A DNA stretch of 64,000 nt from Cryptomeria japonica (taxonomy: Eukaryota > Streptophyta > Pinopsida > Cupressales > Cupressaceae): the NCBI RefSeq assembly GCF_030272615.1, contig NC_081414.1, forward strand, positions 6,273,001 through 6,337,000, given 5' to 3'. The notes below the pieces were generated by a model. That model ran no database searches, had not been told where the DNA came from, and worked only from the letters and a program-made list of their open reading frames with translations. This document shows, in pieces, positions 23,561-33,285 of this stretch. The stretch's first letter is position 1. The number at the start of each line of letters is the position of its first letter. The position numbers and the translations under genes were made by a program.

Positions 23561-24185
23561 AGATTATACCATTCACATGCTTGGTAGGGTTTGATCTCCA
23601 TTGTTTCCTATCTCCATTGATCTTGTTTGATATATTTGCTCTCAGATTTTGTATGTGCACAAGAGCTTAACAAAAAATGGATTGTGGTTGTGTAGTCGCT
23701 TGATCTCTTGAAGACTTGATAAACGCACAGGTTAGGGTTTTGAAAGGATACAAGTATCCTCTTATATAGAGAACACCTTAGAAAATGAAGGGATAGGAAT
23801 AAGAGGTGCAAGGATAAATGGTCGATTGAGATTAAAGGGTAGGTAGGGAAAATAATAAAATATGAAGGGGATAGTTAGGATAAATGAAAAGATAAATGAC
23901 ATGTGTCATGGGAGGAAAAAGCTAATGAATTAATTAAATAAATAAAGATCTATTTAATTATTAAAGGAAGTGGGACCAAATAAATAAATAAAATATTTAT
24001 TTAATTTAAGGAAAGGATAATTTAAATAAATAAAAATATTTATTTAAATAGGAAAAGGCAAGAAAAAGGTTTAGTGAATTAATTAAATAAAAAAAAATCT
24101 ATTTAATTAATAGAAATTTTAAGATAAAATATAAATAAATAAAAATATTTATTTAATTATGACAGAACAGTTTTTTATGTCTACA
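23561..24185 (-). repeat. 5' LTR of gypsy element 2
   Basis: On the minus strand it starts TGTAGACATAAAAAACTG at 24185 and is rich in AATTAAAT and ATTTATTTA modules for 250 bases. A CTATATAAGAGG TATA box follows near 23760. The inner boundary is approximate. No matching 3' LTR is present because the element is truncated. Confidence 0.6.
23758..23770 (-). promoter_or_regulatory. TATA box of the gypsy element 2 LTR
   Basis: The minus strand reads TCTATATAAGAGG, about 420 bases into the LTR after the AT-module block. The position fits a retrotransposon U3/R promoter. Confidence 0.55.
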
Positions 24186-24194
24186 TTATCAATT

Positions 24195-24280
24195 GAAACT
24201 ACATTACTAAAAATAGGATGGAAGGTGGAATAAGTATGAAACTACATTACTAAAAATAGGATGGAAGGTGGAATAAGTAT
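24195..24280 (+). repeat. exact 43-base tandem duplication
   Basis: Two identical adjacent copies (24195-24237 and 24238-24280) begin GAAACTACATTACTAAAAAT. The duplication sits ten bases from the gypsy LTR terminus, in the LINE fragment. Confidence 0.95.
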
Positions 24281-25530
24281 GAGATGTTTTCTATATCATC
24301 AAAAATTTATTTCTGCTAACTTGGTTTGGCACATGATTTATTGAAAAGAAAAATGGTGGGCCAAACTTATGCTCATCACATATAAGAGCCTTGTTCAAAA
24401 TGAAAAAACTTATGACTATATTGGAATAAAGACTTTAATCTGGAGAAATATTGAAATTGTCAAAGACATTATTTTAAACCAATTATGTTAGCTTCCTAAA
24501 ATGGGGAAAAGATCATATGCATAGAGGAAAAATTTATGGGTAATTTCAAGTTAAATCCCTCCACTTGTCTCAATGAATGGTTATGAATGGTTGGGTGCTA
24601 ATAACTTTTACTTTCTCTTCCTATAATTCCTAGGTAGAGGCATCAATGGTACAAAGGTGGCATCCTCAAATTTGAAATTTTTTTTTAGGATTTTGTTTAA
24701 AAACTAGCAACTAATCTAGGATTTTCTCATAAGAAGAACCATTGCAAGACTAAGTCACTATTCCTTTTGTCAAAGTGTAGAAGAGAGTATAGACTACTTG
24801 TTAGTTCTCTATCCTTGTGCCAAATTAATTGGAAAATAGTTAACTCCAATGCTTCTCTTACAATCTCTATTCTTGAATCATTTGAAGAAGAAACCCATTA
24901 TTACAACCTTATTCAAAATTTAAACCCTCAAGTTGGCATCTTCAAATGAAACAAATGTTACCCAATTTGAAACAAATGTTACCCAAATATATTTTATGGA
25001 GAGTTTGGAAAGCCAAGAATGGGGTAATTTTCAAAAATAAACTTTGGCCATAGCCATGAAGAGCATTTCCTTATTAAATGAAGCGTCTCATTTTTTTGAT
25101 TGAAAGAAGCTTCTAAAATATTCTAAATTGCCCTCCACGCTTTATGAATCTTATTATCAATTCTTTAGCAAAGCTTCCAAAATATATTCTATCACTACTG
25201 ATAGTGGTGGAGTTGTGTATCTAAATAGAAATCCTCTTATGAAATGTTTTGATTTTTTTTGACATTTCAAATAATTATGTTGAAGTCAAAAACATTTAGA
25301 ATTAGGGTTGTCTCTAGCCTTGGAAATTGGGTACATTAATTTAAAGATTTATCAACATTGCACTCTAATTATCAATGTTGGAAAGCTTGGTCACTACAAG
25401 TTTATCATCCCCCATGAAATCAAGATGATTAATATTTTTTTCTCAATAAGAACATTGACCTCCAACATATCTATAAAAAATTCAACAAGATGGCCAATAT
25501 GGTCACCTATCTAATTCTTGATTAAGAATA
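24281..25530 (+). mobile_element. 3' part of an L1-type LINE: zf-RVT and RNase H remnant
   Basis: With frameshifts, the plus strand gives SVEESIDYLLVLYPCAKLIGK, matching the plant LINE zinc-binding segment (ES-x-x-HL-x-x-x-CP-x-A), and then SLTISILESFEEE. Next comes ILWRVWKAKNGVIFKNKLW, the block before RNase H in conifer and angiosperm LINEs. ITTDSGGVVYLNRNPLM follows, a reduced RNase H start. The RT and endonuclease are absent. Stops and indels are numerous. Confidence 0.7.
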
Positions 25531-26690
25531 ACTATGTTGCCTTTTGTTCTTAGCATGAGTACTTATTAACCATAATAATGTTGTGTTCTCTTCTCCTTCA
25601 ATTTTGTTTTCCTTGATTTCTCTCAGAAAATTTTTGGTTTATTCCACTCTCTTCAACTCATTTATCATTATGTTCTTTGTTGGGTGTTATATTTTAGATT
25701 GTTTAACTCTCTAATATAGCTTCCTTAGATATAAATAAAATATTTTTATAGAAAATAAATGAATCATATTAATTATTCTCCACAAAATTTGTTTTAGGTG
25801 AAAGCATAGTGTAATTAAACACTAAACAAACTCATTGAAATATAGTAAATTATTGAATCTTTTATCAATTAAATAACTATAAAAATCATTTGCCTATAAA
25901 ATTGAACCATAACCTACTAAGCATGTGTTTTTGAGGGAAAAACATCCAAAACAAAAAAGGCTACTAATAAAAATCTACTTGTGATTATTTATGTGACATT
26001 ACTCCCTATGATTGAAAGATAATTAAACTAGTGAAACCCAATGACTCTTAATTAGATTGATTAAACATAAAGTAAAAAATCTAAAAACTATTAGAATAAA
26101 AATCAAGCATTTTTTAGTTATATTATAATCATAATTAATAAATCAACAACTAATTATACAATTAATTTAAATATAATTCAATCCAATTGACTACACATTA
26201 AATTGTGAAAAACCTAATGGGTTATGAAAGTAAAGAATTGAGACAAATGATGTGGGCCAAATAAACATATGACACTAAAATATAAACAAGATTTTTATTG
26301 ATTTAAGTAAAGTGATTTACAAGTAGGTAGCAATATATGAGAAACAACATGAAGCTTTGTAGTTATTATATGTGTTGCACAATAGACAATGCAAAAGTTG
26401 ATTAGGAAAAACATATTTAACTAACATGTTAGCGTAAAACTTATATTAAGCTTATACTAATACATTATGTCTTTTACAACAGACAATTGGTTATTGCAAT
26501 TTTACAATTGCATCCTCCTTGTTTGAATATGTTTGATCAAGTTAAAATGAAATATCAAGTGCATGCATGTAAATTACTCATTTTAATCGCTAATTAGAAT
26601 TAACAAGTTAACCACCAAAACCTATCTAATTAATAGATTTTGAATACAAATCAATGAAAGTATGTCAAAAAATCCAACAAAAAAACAAAT
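25531..26690. other. AT-rich interval, nothing recognisable
   Basis: The sequence is strongly AT-rich with stops in all frames. It may include the 3' UTR of the LINE fragment. I see no LTR ends, RNA gene or coding exon. Confidence 0.5.
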
Positions 26691-27489
26691 GAAAATATTA
26701 AGAACTCCTTGCTAAATTCGAACACTTCGCTTCCATTGTTCTTCTGGTTCTTGCAGTATATTGGCTCTCAGAGTTGCGTTGTGAAAGACTTGCAAAATGT
26801 TAGCACAAGAATTCGAAGATTGTGATTGTCGAAAAAGGGAAATTGATGCCGAATTTATAGATTCTAGATGGTTTTATTGGACCACTGAGATTGATTTGAG
26901 AATTGAATCAATCAATGGTTGAGATTTCATGTAACAAGTTGGTGAGAGAATATTACTCATGGTAACTGATTCTGAATGATAGATCGACTAGATTGATTGA
27001 AGACATAGTTGATCTGATTAGAAGTTAGACAAGATTGATTACTTAGTTAGGAAATTTGATTCGATAATTAATTGACTTGATTTATCAATAGACTGAATTG
27101 ATTGATTAGTCAGAAAAAGGTGATTGGGAGTTAAATGGTTAGTAAAAAAAAACGTATTAGGAGTTGACTGGATGTTGGTGGCAGTTAGAATTTTAGCATG
27201 TACTATAGGAAATTAGCATGAAATGCAATTTAATTTGAATTTAGATTTTCAAAAAATGTCAAATGAAATGCAAATGAAATTAATTTGAGTTTGGAAGAAA
27301 TTTGAATTATTCAAAATGGAGGGAAATTAAATTAAATAAATTTATTTAATTTAGAGGACATAATTAGATAATTAAATAATTTTTAAAAAAATATTTAATT
27401 ATGGGAAAATAGAAATTGAACTTAATTAAATAATGAAAATGATATAATTTTGGAAACAATTACAATTAATTAAATAATAAAATTATTCA
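26691..27489 (-). repeat. decayed gypsy LTR resembling that of gypsy element 2
   Basis: Parts align with 23561-24185: CCATTGTTCTTCTGG with a following GGCTCTCAGA here, against CCATTGATCTTGTTTG and GCTCTCAGATTTTG there. Both end with an AATTAAAT/AAATATTTAATT-rich block. A weak TATAAATTC box is near 26850 on the minus strand. The terminal TGTAGACA is missing, cut by the LINE tail at 27490. Confidence 0.45.
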
Positions 27490-27653
27490 ATTCTTTTTTT
27501 TGGTTGGTAATAATAGTTTTTTATTAATATTTAATAAGGAAAGTTTACATTTTAAACTGAAAGTAAGTATCAAAACCACCCAACAAAAAAAATCCAAAAG
27601 GCCACCCAGCTAAACCACCTTACAAAAACCATGAAACCACCCATACAAAAATA
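27490..27653 (-). mobile_element. LINE 3' end with poly-A tail
   Basis: On the minus strand the piece reads GGTGGTTTTGATACTTACTTTC, then AATATTAATAAAAAACT, and ends CCAACCAAAAAAAAG. An A-run right after AATAA-type signals is what a LINE 3' end looks like. It is cut on its 5' side by the copia LTR. Only about 165 bases remain. Confidence 0.55.
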
Positions 27654-29101
27654 TGTTGGCATTTTGAGTTTGTTGGCATTTTGCATATAGATTGCATTAA
27701 TGATATGTTGTCATTGATGTCAATTGAACTGGTAATGGTATTCATGTTATTGTTGTTTTTTATATTGGCTAGTAACCGGTTAGAAGAACTTTGTAGAAGA
27801 TGTTGTAAACCGGTGTGTTAAGTTTGTGAGTTGAACCGGTAAACCGGTATAAAGGGTTAAACCTTTCTATGCAATGTAACCGGTAAACCCTATCAGTTGT
27901 TAACCCCTAACTAATCAAGTTTGTTGGTTTATTATCTGATGAATGGTAATGATGGAGACACGTGTGATCATTGTATGAGGATAAGTTCAAATTGTTTTGG
28001 TGTGTTTGTTTGTTTGTTTATTGTCTAGGGAAGGAGCAAAGTGGATTGCATCTAATGCACAACACGTGATGAGTTACAAAGTCCAATGAAGTAGTGATCA
28101 TGGAGCGGTTAGAATTTTCTTGAAGAATGTGAAGAGATTGTTATGATTTCTAACGATCAATATTTTACCGACTTGTTTGTAATCTTGATGATGAGAATTA
28201 GGTTTTTGTTGTGTTACTGACCTAATTGATTTGTATTTAAGGTCGATGAAGTTGTTTGTAAAGGTTGTTGGCAAGATTGGCAGAAACCTGTTGAGTGTGT
28301 AGTTGCCTAACCAATGAATGGATCTGCACTTTGAGTAAAGGCGGATTGAAGCTTAAAAGGATCTGATCAAGCAAATTTAATGCTATTCAAACAGATCAAG
28401 AAAACCTGTTCTTTTCTAACAATTACAACAGAAGTGAAATCCCTTAACCAGGTAATCTCTAACAAGCTTAGTTACTCATTAAATCCTCTAACAAGGTGGT
28501 CCATTAGCTTGGATTCTTAAATCCTCCAGCGAGGTTACTCCTAACAGGGTATTGTGCTTTTCATCAAGGCATATTTGTAAATCCCTTAACCGAGTGATTC
28601 CTAACCAGAATTAGTTCTTAACAAGACTTATTGTAAAGCTTTAACAAGCTTGGCTCCTAACATGGCGAACTTTAGAAGAGTTCAGATAGCTATCCTTGTG
28701 AGTCTCATCTCACCGTGGTTTTTACCTATTTGGGTTTTCCACGTATAAACATTTGTGTCAAGTGGTGAATGTTTTTGTGGTTATGATCTTATTTGTTGAT
28801 TTGATTAACTTCTGATAAGGCGTGATAACTAGAAGCATTGAGAGATGAATATGTTGAGTTATGATTAAGCATTGTTGATGTTTACAAGATTGAAGTTCTT
28901 TACTATTAAGTTGTCATAACAGTCAAACCGGTTGATGTTAAGTACTCTTATGAATATTGATCTTGATTGAGATATGTTTATGTTGTGTGATTGAATTTGA
29001 GTTTGGGAACTTTGTATCAGTTTTTCAGTATATTGATTCAACACACCCCCCCCCCACCTCTCAGTATTCTGTCGGATACTTGTTCTTTCACCATACCATC
29101 A
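27654..29101 (+). repeat. 5' LTR of copia element 2
   Basis: It begins TGTTGGCATTTTG; a 17-base direct duplication gives two possible starts (27654 and 27671). It ends CCATACCATCA just before the primer site. Near the 3' end a poly-C run followed by CTCTCAGTATTC matches the other copia LTRs. At about 1.43 kb it is longer than the 781-base LTR at 4299. Confidence 0.8.
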
Positions 29102-29102
29102 A

Positions 29103-29115
29103 TTGGTATCAAAGC
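29103..29115 (+). other. primer binding site, initiator tRNA-Met type
   Basis: TTGGTATCAAAGC differs from the site at 5081 by one base (G to A in CAGAGC). It directly follows the LTR end and sets the plus orientation. Confidence 0.85.
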
Positions 29116-29172
29116 ATCTCATGTCTTCTTTATCTAAAAGCCTAACAACTTGAGGAAAAGATCGTGTAGATC

Positions 29173-29994
29173 ATGATGAAGAAAGAAGGTCTGAAGTTCA
29201 ATAAAGATAACTATATAATATGGAGCAACAGAATGAAGATTTACATTAAGAGTCTTGGTAGTCAGCATTGGGATCATATAGGAACTAAGTATATTACACC
29301 TACTGGAATCATGACTGATGATCAGAAGAAAGAACATAAAGAAAATCACCAAGCATTAGAGGCTATTATCAATTCCCTGTCTTATGCTAAATATGTAGAT
29401 GTTCATGGTCTTGAAACTGCACATGAAGTATGGCAAAAACTTGAAGAGATTTATAGCGGTGATGAACATGTTAAGATAGCCAAAGAGGAGAGTTTAAGAG
29501 GAAAGTTTGATGAAATGAGAATGTCTGAAGGTGAGAATATCCAGTAGTATGGTCACAGGATCAAAGCGATAGTTGGTGAAATAAAGAGTGTAGGAGGGAA
29601 AGTGGAAGATGTCATAGTAATCAATAAGGTACTGAGAACCCTACTACCGGTCTATGTTATCTGAGTTGCAGCTATTCAGGAGTTGAAATCCATTGACAAG
29701 ACAAAGGTAACTCTTGACTCTATTATTGGAAAACTTACTGCTTTTGAACTTAATGGCTATGATGACAGTGTACAAAAATCAGAATCTGCATTCAGAGCTT
29801 ATGTCTCTAACCCATCTGTGAGAAGAAGTAGAGATACTGACCATAGTTATGAATCTAGATCCAACAAAGATGTTGATGATGAAGACAGCTTAGTGGAACT
29901 TGAAGCATTGTTGGCAAAACGATTGCCTAGAGGCACTGGTAAATATAGAGGTAAGCTACCTTTAAAATATTTTGCATGCAACTAGATTGGTCAT
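29173..29994 (+). pseudogene. copia element 2 Gag
   Basis: The start is the first of two tandem ATGs (MMKKEGLKFNKDNYIIWSNRM), giving the UBN2-type Gag N-terminus. Next come LSYAKYVDVHGLETAHEVWQKLEEIY and LRGKFDEMRM, typical copia Gag blocks. The single zinc knuckle is degraded (YFACN-stop-IGHMAANCP). In-frame stops are at 29545 (TAG), 29662 (TGA) and 29983 (TAG), and the frame is otherwise unbroken. Confidence 0.88.
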
Positions 29995-31661
29995 ATGGCA
30001 GCTAATTGCCCTAATGGTGAAATTGAATACAAGAGAGACAAATTTAAGAAGTATAAGGGTAAAGGCAAGAGAGATTGTCTTGTAGCTATTGACAGTGGTA
30101 TTACTGATAAAGAATCTGATGATGATGCTAGTGAAGATATTGTGTTTGTATCTATTAAGGAAGAAATATCAGATCAGAAGGCACTAGTATCCAAGATGGA
30201 TAACTCTAATGATTGGATCATTGATAGTGGTTGTTCACATCACATGACCGGTGATCGGAGCAAATTTCTTTCCCTGAAGGAATTTGATGGCAGTTTTGTC
30301 AGATTTGGCAATGACTCATCCTGTATGGTTAAAAGTAAGGGAGTTATTTCTCTTAATGGGAAGAGCAGTGTTGACGATGTCTATTGGGTTGAAGGCCTAA
30401 AGCACAATCTTTTGAGTGTGGCACAACTTGATGATAGAGGATACCCATTGGATTTTAGAAATGGTATGTGCAAAATCTTTGACAACAAAGGTGAATTGAT
30501 TACAACCAGGAAACAAACCAAAGGTAATCTATTTCATCTTAATCCTAAAGTTAGCAACTTTTTGATTGCAAAAATAGATGATAGCTGGCTTTGGCATAGG
30601 AGATTTTATCATATAAATTTTAACAATATTATTAAAGTAAGCAAGTCTAAGACAGTTAGAGGTCTGCGTCAACTAGACAAACCGGTTAATGCTCTTTGTA
30701 AAGAATGTCAACTAGGAAAGATGACTTCTTCAACTTTCAAGAGCATGTCCTTCTTAGCAGAGCACTTGTTGGATTTGGTTCATACAGATCTATGTGGACC
30801 AGTAAGAACAAGAAGAATTCAAGGTGATAGATACTTTATGATCTTCACTGATGACTGTTTAAGGATGACGTGGGTCACATTCTTGAAGGATAAAAATGAA
30901 GCTTTTGGTAAATTCAAGGAATTCAGGGCCTTAGCTAAGAAAGAGAGTGGCAAAAAGATAAAATGTCTAAGAACAAATCAAAGTGGTGAATTTACTTTCG
31001 AGGAATTCACTAAGTACTGTGATGAGAATGGTACCAAGCGACAACTTTCTGGACTAAGGACACCACAGCAAAATGGTATAGCAAAGAGAAACAACCGGTC
31101 AGTGGTTGAAGTTGCAAGGACTATGTTGATACAAGGAGGTGTAGCAAAAACATTTTGGAAAGAAGTTGTAAGTACAGTTGTCTACACAATGAATTAAGTT
31201 CTGGTGAAAAGAGGTGAGGACAAGACCCCTTATGAATACTGGTATGGGAGATCACCTGATGTTAGCTATTTTAAGATATTTGGAAGCAAATGTTTTATCA
31301 AAAGAGGTGACTACATAAGCAAGTTTGAAGCTAAGAGTGATGAAGGCATATTTCTTGGCTATTCCACCAAGAGTAAGGCCTATGAATGCTTCAACAACCA
31401 GACATGGAGAATTGTTGAGAGTGTTGATATTCGTGTAGATGAATGTCCTGAAATTTTAGAAGGAACCAATTCTGAGAAGAAGGATGAAGATCCTTGCATT
31501 TTGCTTTTGGAACATGAAAGTGTTAAATCAGAAACCGATAAGGCAAATCTTGATGTACTTGTTGCTGAGATTGGTGAATAGGAATCCTAGTTTACATTAC
31601 CAAAAAGATATACAGTATCCTCAAGCATTAAAAAATTGCTCGGTTCAGCATCCAAACTTAG
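29995..31661 (+). pseudogene. copia element 2 protease and integrase
   Basis: Same frame as Gag. The protease active site is intact (DWIIDSGCSHHMTGD, near 30212). Pre-integrase follows (SWLWHRRFYHIN ... CKECQLGK), then integrase with the first Asp in HTDLCGP. The other two DDE residues are changed: LRTNQSGEF has Asn for the second Asp, and QQNGIAKRNNR has Lys for the Glu. After a TAA at 31195 come YEYWYGRSPDVSYFKIFGSKCF and GIFLGYSTKSKAYECFN, the integrase tail. Further stops lie at 31579 and 31588. Confidence 0.92.
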
Positions 31662-32601
31662 TGTTGGAATCAAGGATCATTGAGAAGGGGGGGGTGAATC
31701 AATTATCTACCAGCAAACAATTTTTTTGACTTAATCTCAAACCGCCAGAAGCATATGCAAGAAATTAAAATGTAGAAACACAAGATAATCAACCACAAAA
31801 TCATAACACTAGAATTTTTACGTGGAAACCCAAATGGGAAAAACCATGGTGGGATTTGAACCCACAATATTATTCTATTATGGCCAGTAGAAAAATATTA
31901 TTACAAAAGGGGAATGCACTAGCATTCAGGCACACTGCCTAGAGATTACAACTCAAGATACAATAATCAGGAAGGCTCACTGCCTTACAAATAATCTACA
32001 ATGATGAATTACAATTATTGAACTCCAAAATAGCATCAAACAATGCTTGGATGAATTCCGGTTAAGTGCATAAAGTCTAACTGTACCACCTCTACTACTC
32101 TGCTTTGTTTTCAGTCTTAGTCAGCTACTGAATCAAGAATGCTCATGTGAAACTATGCCAAAAACATTTCGCGATCACAACTCGCTCATATCACTTCACA
32201 CCACACACCAAAAAGATCTTCTACATCAGTCTTATATATCCGTAATCACAAAATAAACAATTATCAAGTCAGCCTGTAGTGTAATGTGTAATCATGAGTC
32301 GGCTTGAACCGAATCAAAACATGTGGATCCATCAAATTATTTCAAAATGGCTTCCACAAGTCAGTCCTATCACCCCATACACGAATCTCACCACTGCAAT
32401 CACCAGAAAGCTTCTGGACCAAAACTGCATTGCTTATCCTGAAATACCGAAGCCAAATTTCCTGTTAGCGGACCACAATAACTTCTGGATATCAAAATTT
32501 GTGATTACTGGATAGGATTTACAAGGAGATTTTCCATCAATGATAACCCTAAACCATTAATTAAGCATTGATATCCACTGGATGAGTGTCAATTTCCAAC
32601 A
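31662..32601 (-). repeat. minus-strand copia-type 3' LTR inserted in copia element 2
   Basis: On the minus strand it starts TGTTGGAAATTGACAC at 32601, right after a purine tract, and ends TTGATTCCAACA at 31662. It has the poly-C run near its end (31687-31695), as in the other copia LTRs, and the same ends (TGTTGG ... CCAACA). It cuts the polyprotein of copia element 2. Confidence 0.78.
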
Positions 32602-33038
32602 ATCTCCCCCTTTGGCATTGATGAAAACACTCATGAAAAATGACTAAGTGTTGAAACCTATACACCGGATCAAAATTTCTAGGGCTCTCCCTTTGATCAA
32701 AAACTCAAAAACCTGTAGCAACCTATCAACCCAAAAACCTGTACTCCTCTGTACATTTTTCACTCTACTCTCCCCCTTTGACAATAATGCCAAAGTAGGG
32801 GTGTTGTCCAAAACTTATATACAAGGATATCCTGACACTTTATACATACTTGAAGATGTCAGCAAAAATGGTCTTCAAAAATCCTAGGTGACATCCCCAC
32901 CCATTCTTCAAGTTATCCAAAACTGTGATGAATGCACTAAAAATATAGGCATGAATCTCCACATCCTTCAATTTAGTCAGAACAAGTTGTTCCATAGCCT
33001 TCATATAATCTACTTTATTACTTAGCATGGTGTCCATC
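32602..33038 (-). mobile_element. 3' interior of a minus-strand non-autonomous copia-type element
   Basis: The minus strand carries GCCAAAGGGGGAGATTG next to the LTR, the same tract and junction as at 9968-9981. A second tract (CAAAGGGGGAGAG) occurs near 32770, matching the duplicated tract of the 4299-10776 element. A short frame (33037-32840) gives VDYMKAMEQLVLTKLKDVE, possibly the tail of an ORF2-like protein. It is interrupted at 33039 by a CACTA terminus. Confidence 0.65.
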
Positions 33039-33165
33039 CACTAATACATTTGGGGTCAAATTCCGACGGAGGTTTCCGACGGACAAGGAGCATTGTGTGA
33101 AAATTTGATTTTTTTTTTAAAATATGCCCGTGTTCGTCGAAATTCCGACGACATCGGGCATTTTA
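33039..33165 (+). repeat. CACTA-type transposon terminus with CCGACGG subterminal repeats
   Basis: The interior of the copia-type element is cut by CACTAATACATTTGGGG, followed by TTCCGACGGAGG and TTCCGACGGAC in direct repeat and an inverted pair (GTTCGTCGAAATTCCGACGA). Plant En/Spm elements start CACTA and carry CCGACGG-like binding repeats just inside. A partner inverted terminus (ending TAGTG) was not found in the window. Confidence 0.62.
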
Positions 33166-33285
33166 TTAAAAAAAAAACACAATGCATTTTCATTTTGATC
33201 AAAGCAATTCAAAGCAAGTGGCAACTGTCTGCCTCCCTGCGCCCCCCCCCCCCCCCGCCGGAGCGATCTCTGCACAAGCAAGGTA
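33166..33285 (+). promoter_or_regulatory. possible CACTA promoter and 5' non-coding exon
   Basis: A GC-rich segment with a 16-base C run is followed by GCACAAGCAAG and GTAAGGG, a good 5' splice site. In En/Spm the transcription start and a non-coding first exon lie just inside the terminus. If this feeds the gene at 53167, intron 1 would be about 20 kb including nested insertions. No TATA box is clear. Confidence 0.3.

Larger units (their letters stand above)
16316..24185 (-). mobile_element. Ty3/gypsy element 2: LTR, leader, gag, protease, G-patch, RT, RNase H
   Basis: Minus-strand order is 5' LTR from 24185, a long leader, gag (21469-20160), protease (19876-19592), G-patch (19318-18989), RT (18459-17446) and RNase H (16859-16632). 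It stops at about 16316, before integrase, so the 3' end is missing. Frames are broken in many places. It aligns by eye with gypsy element 1 over RT to RNase H but is clearly diverged. Confidence 0.85.
27654..31661 (+). mobile_element. Ty1/copia element 2, 5' half (LTR, gag, protease, integrase)
   Basis: The order is 5' LTR, tRNA-Met primer site, then one polyprotein frame through gag, protease and integrase into the linker before RT. At 31662 another element's LTR interrupts it; RT, RNase H and the 3' LTR are not in the window. The frame 29173-31661 is continuous with about six point stops and no indel. The missing half may lie beyond the later nested insertions (inference). Confidence 0.9.
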
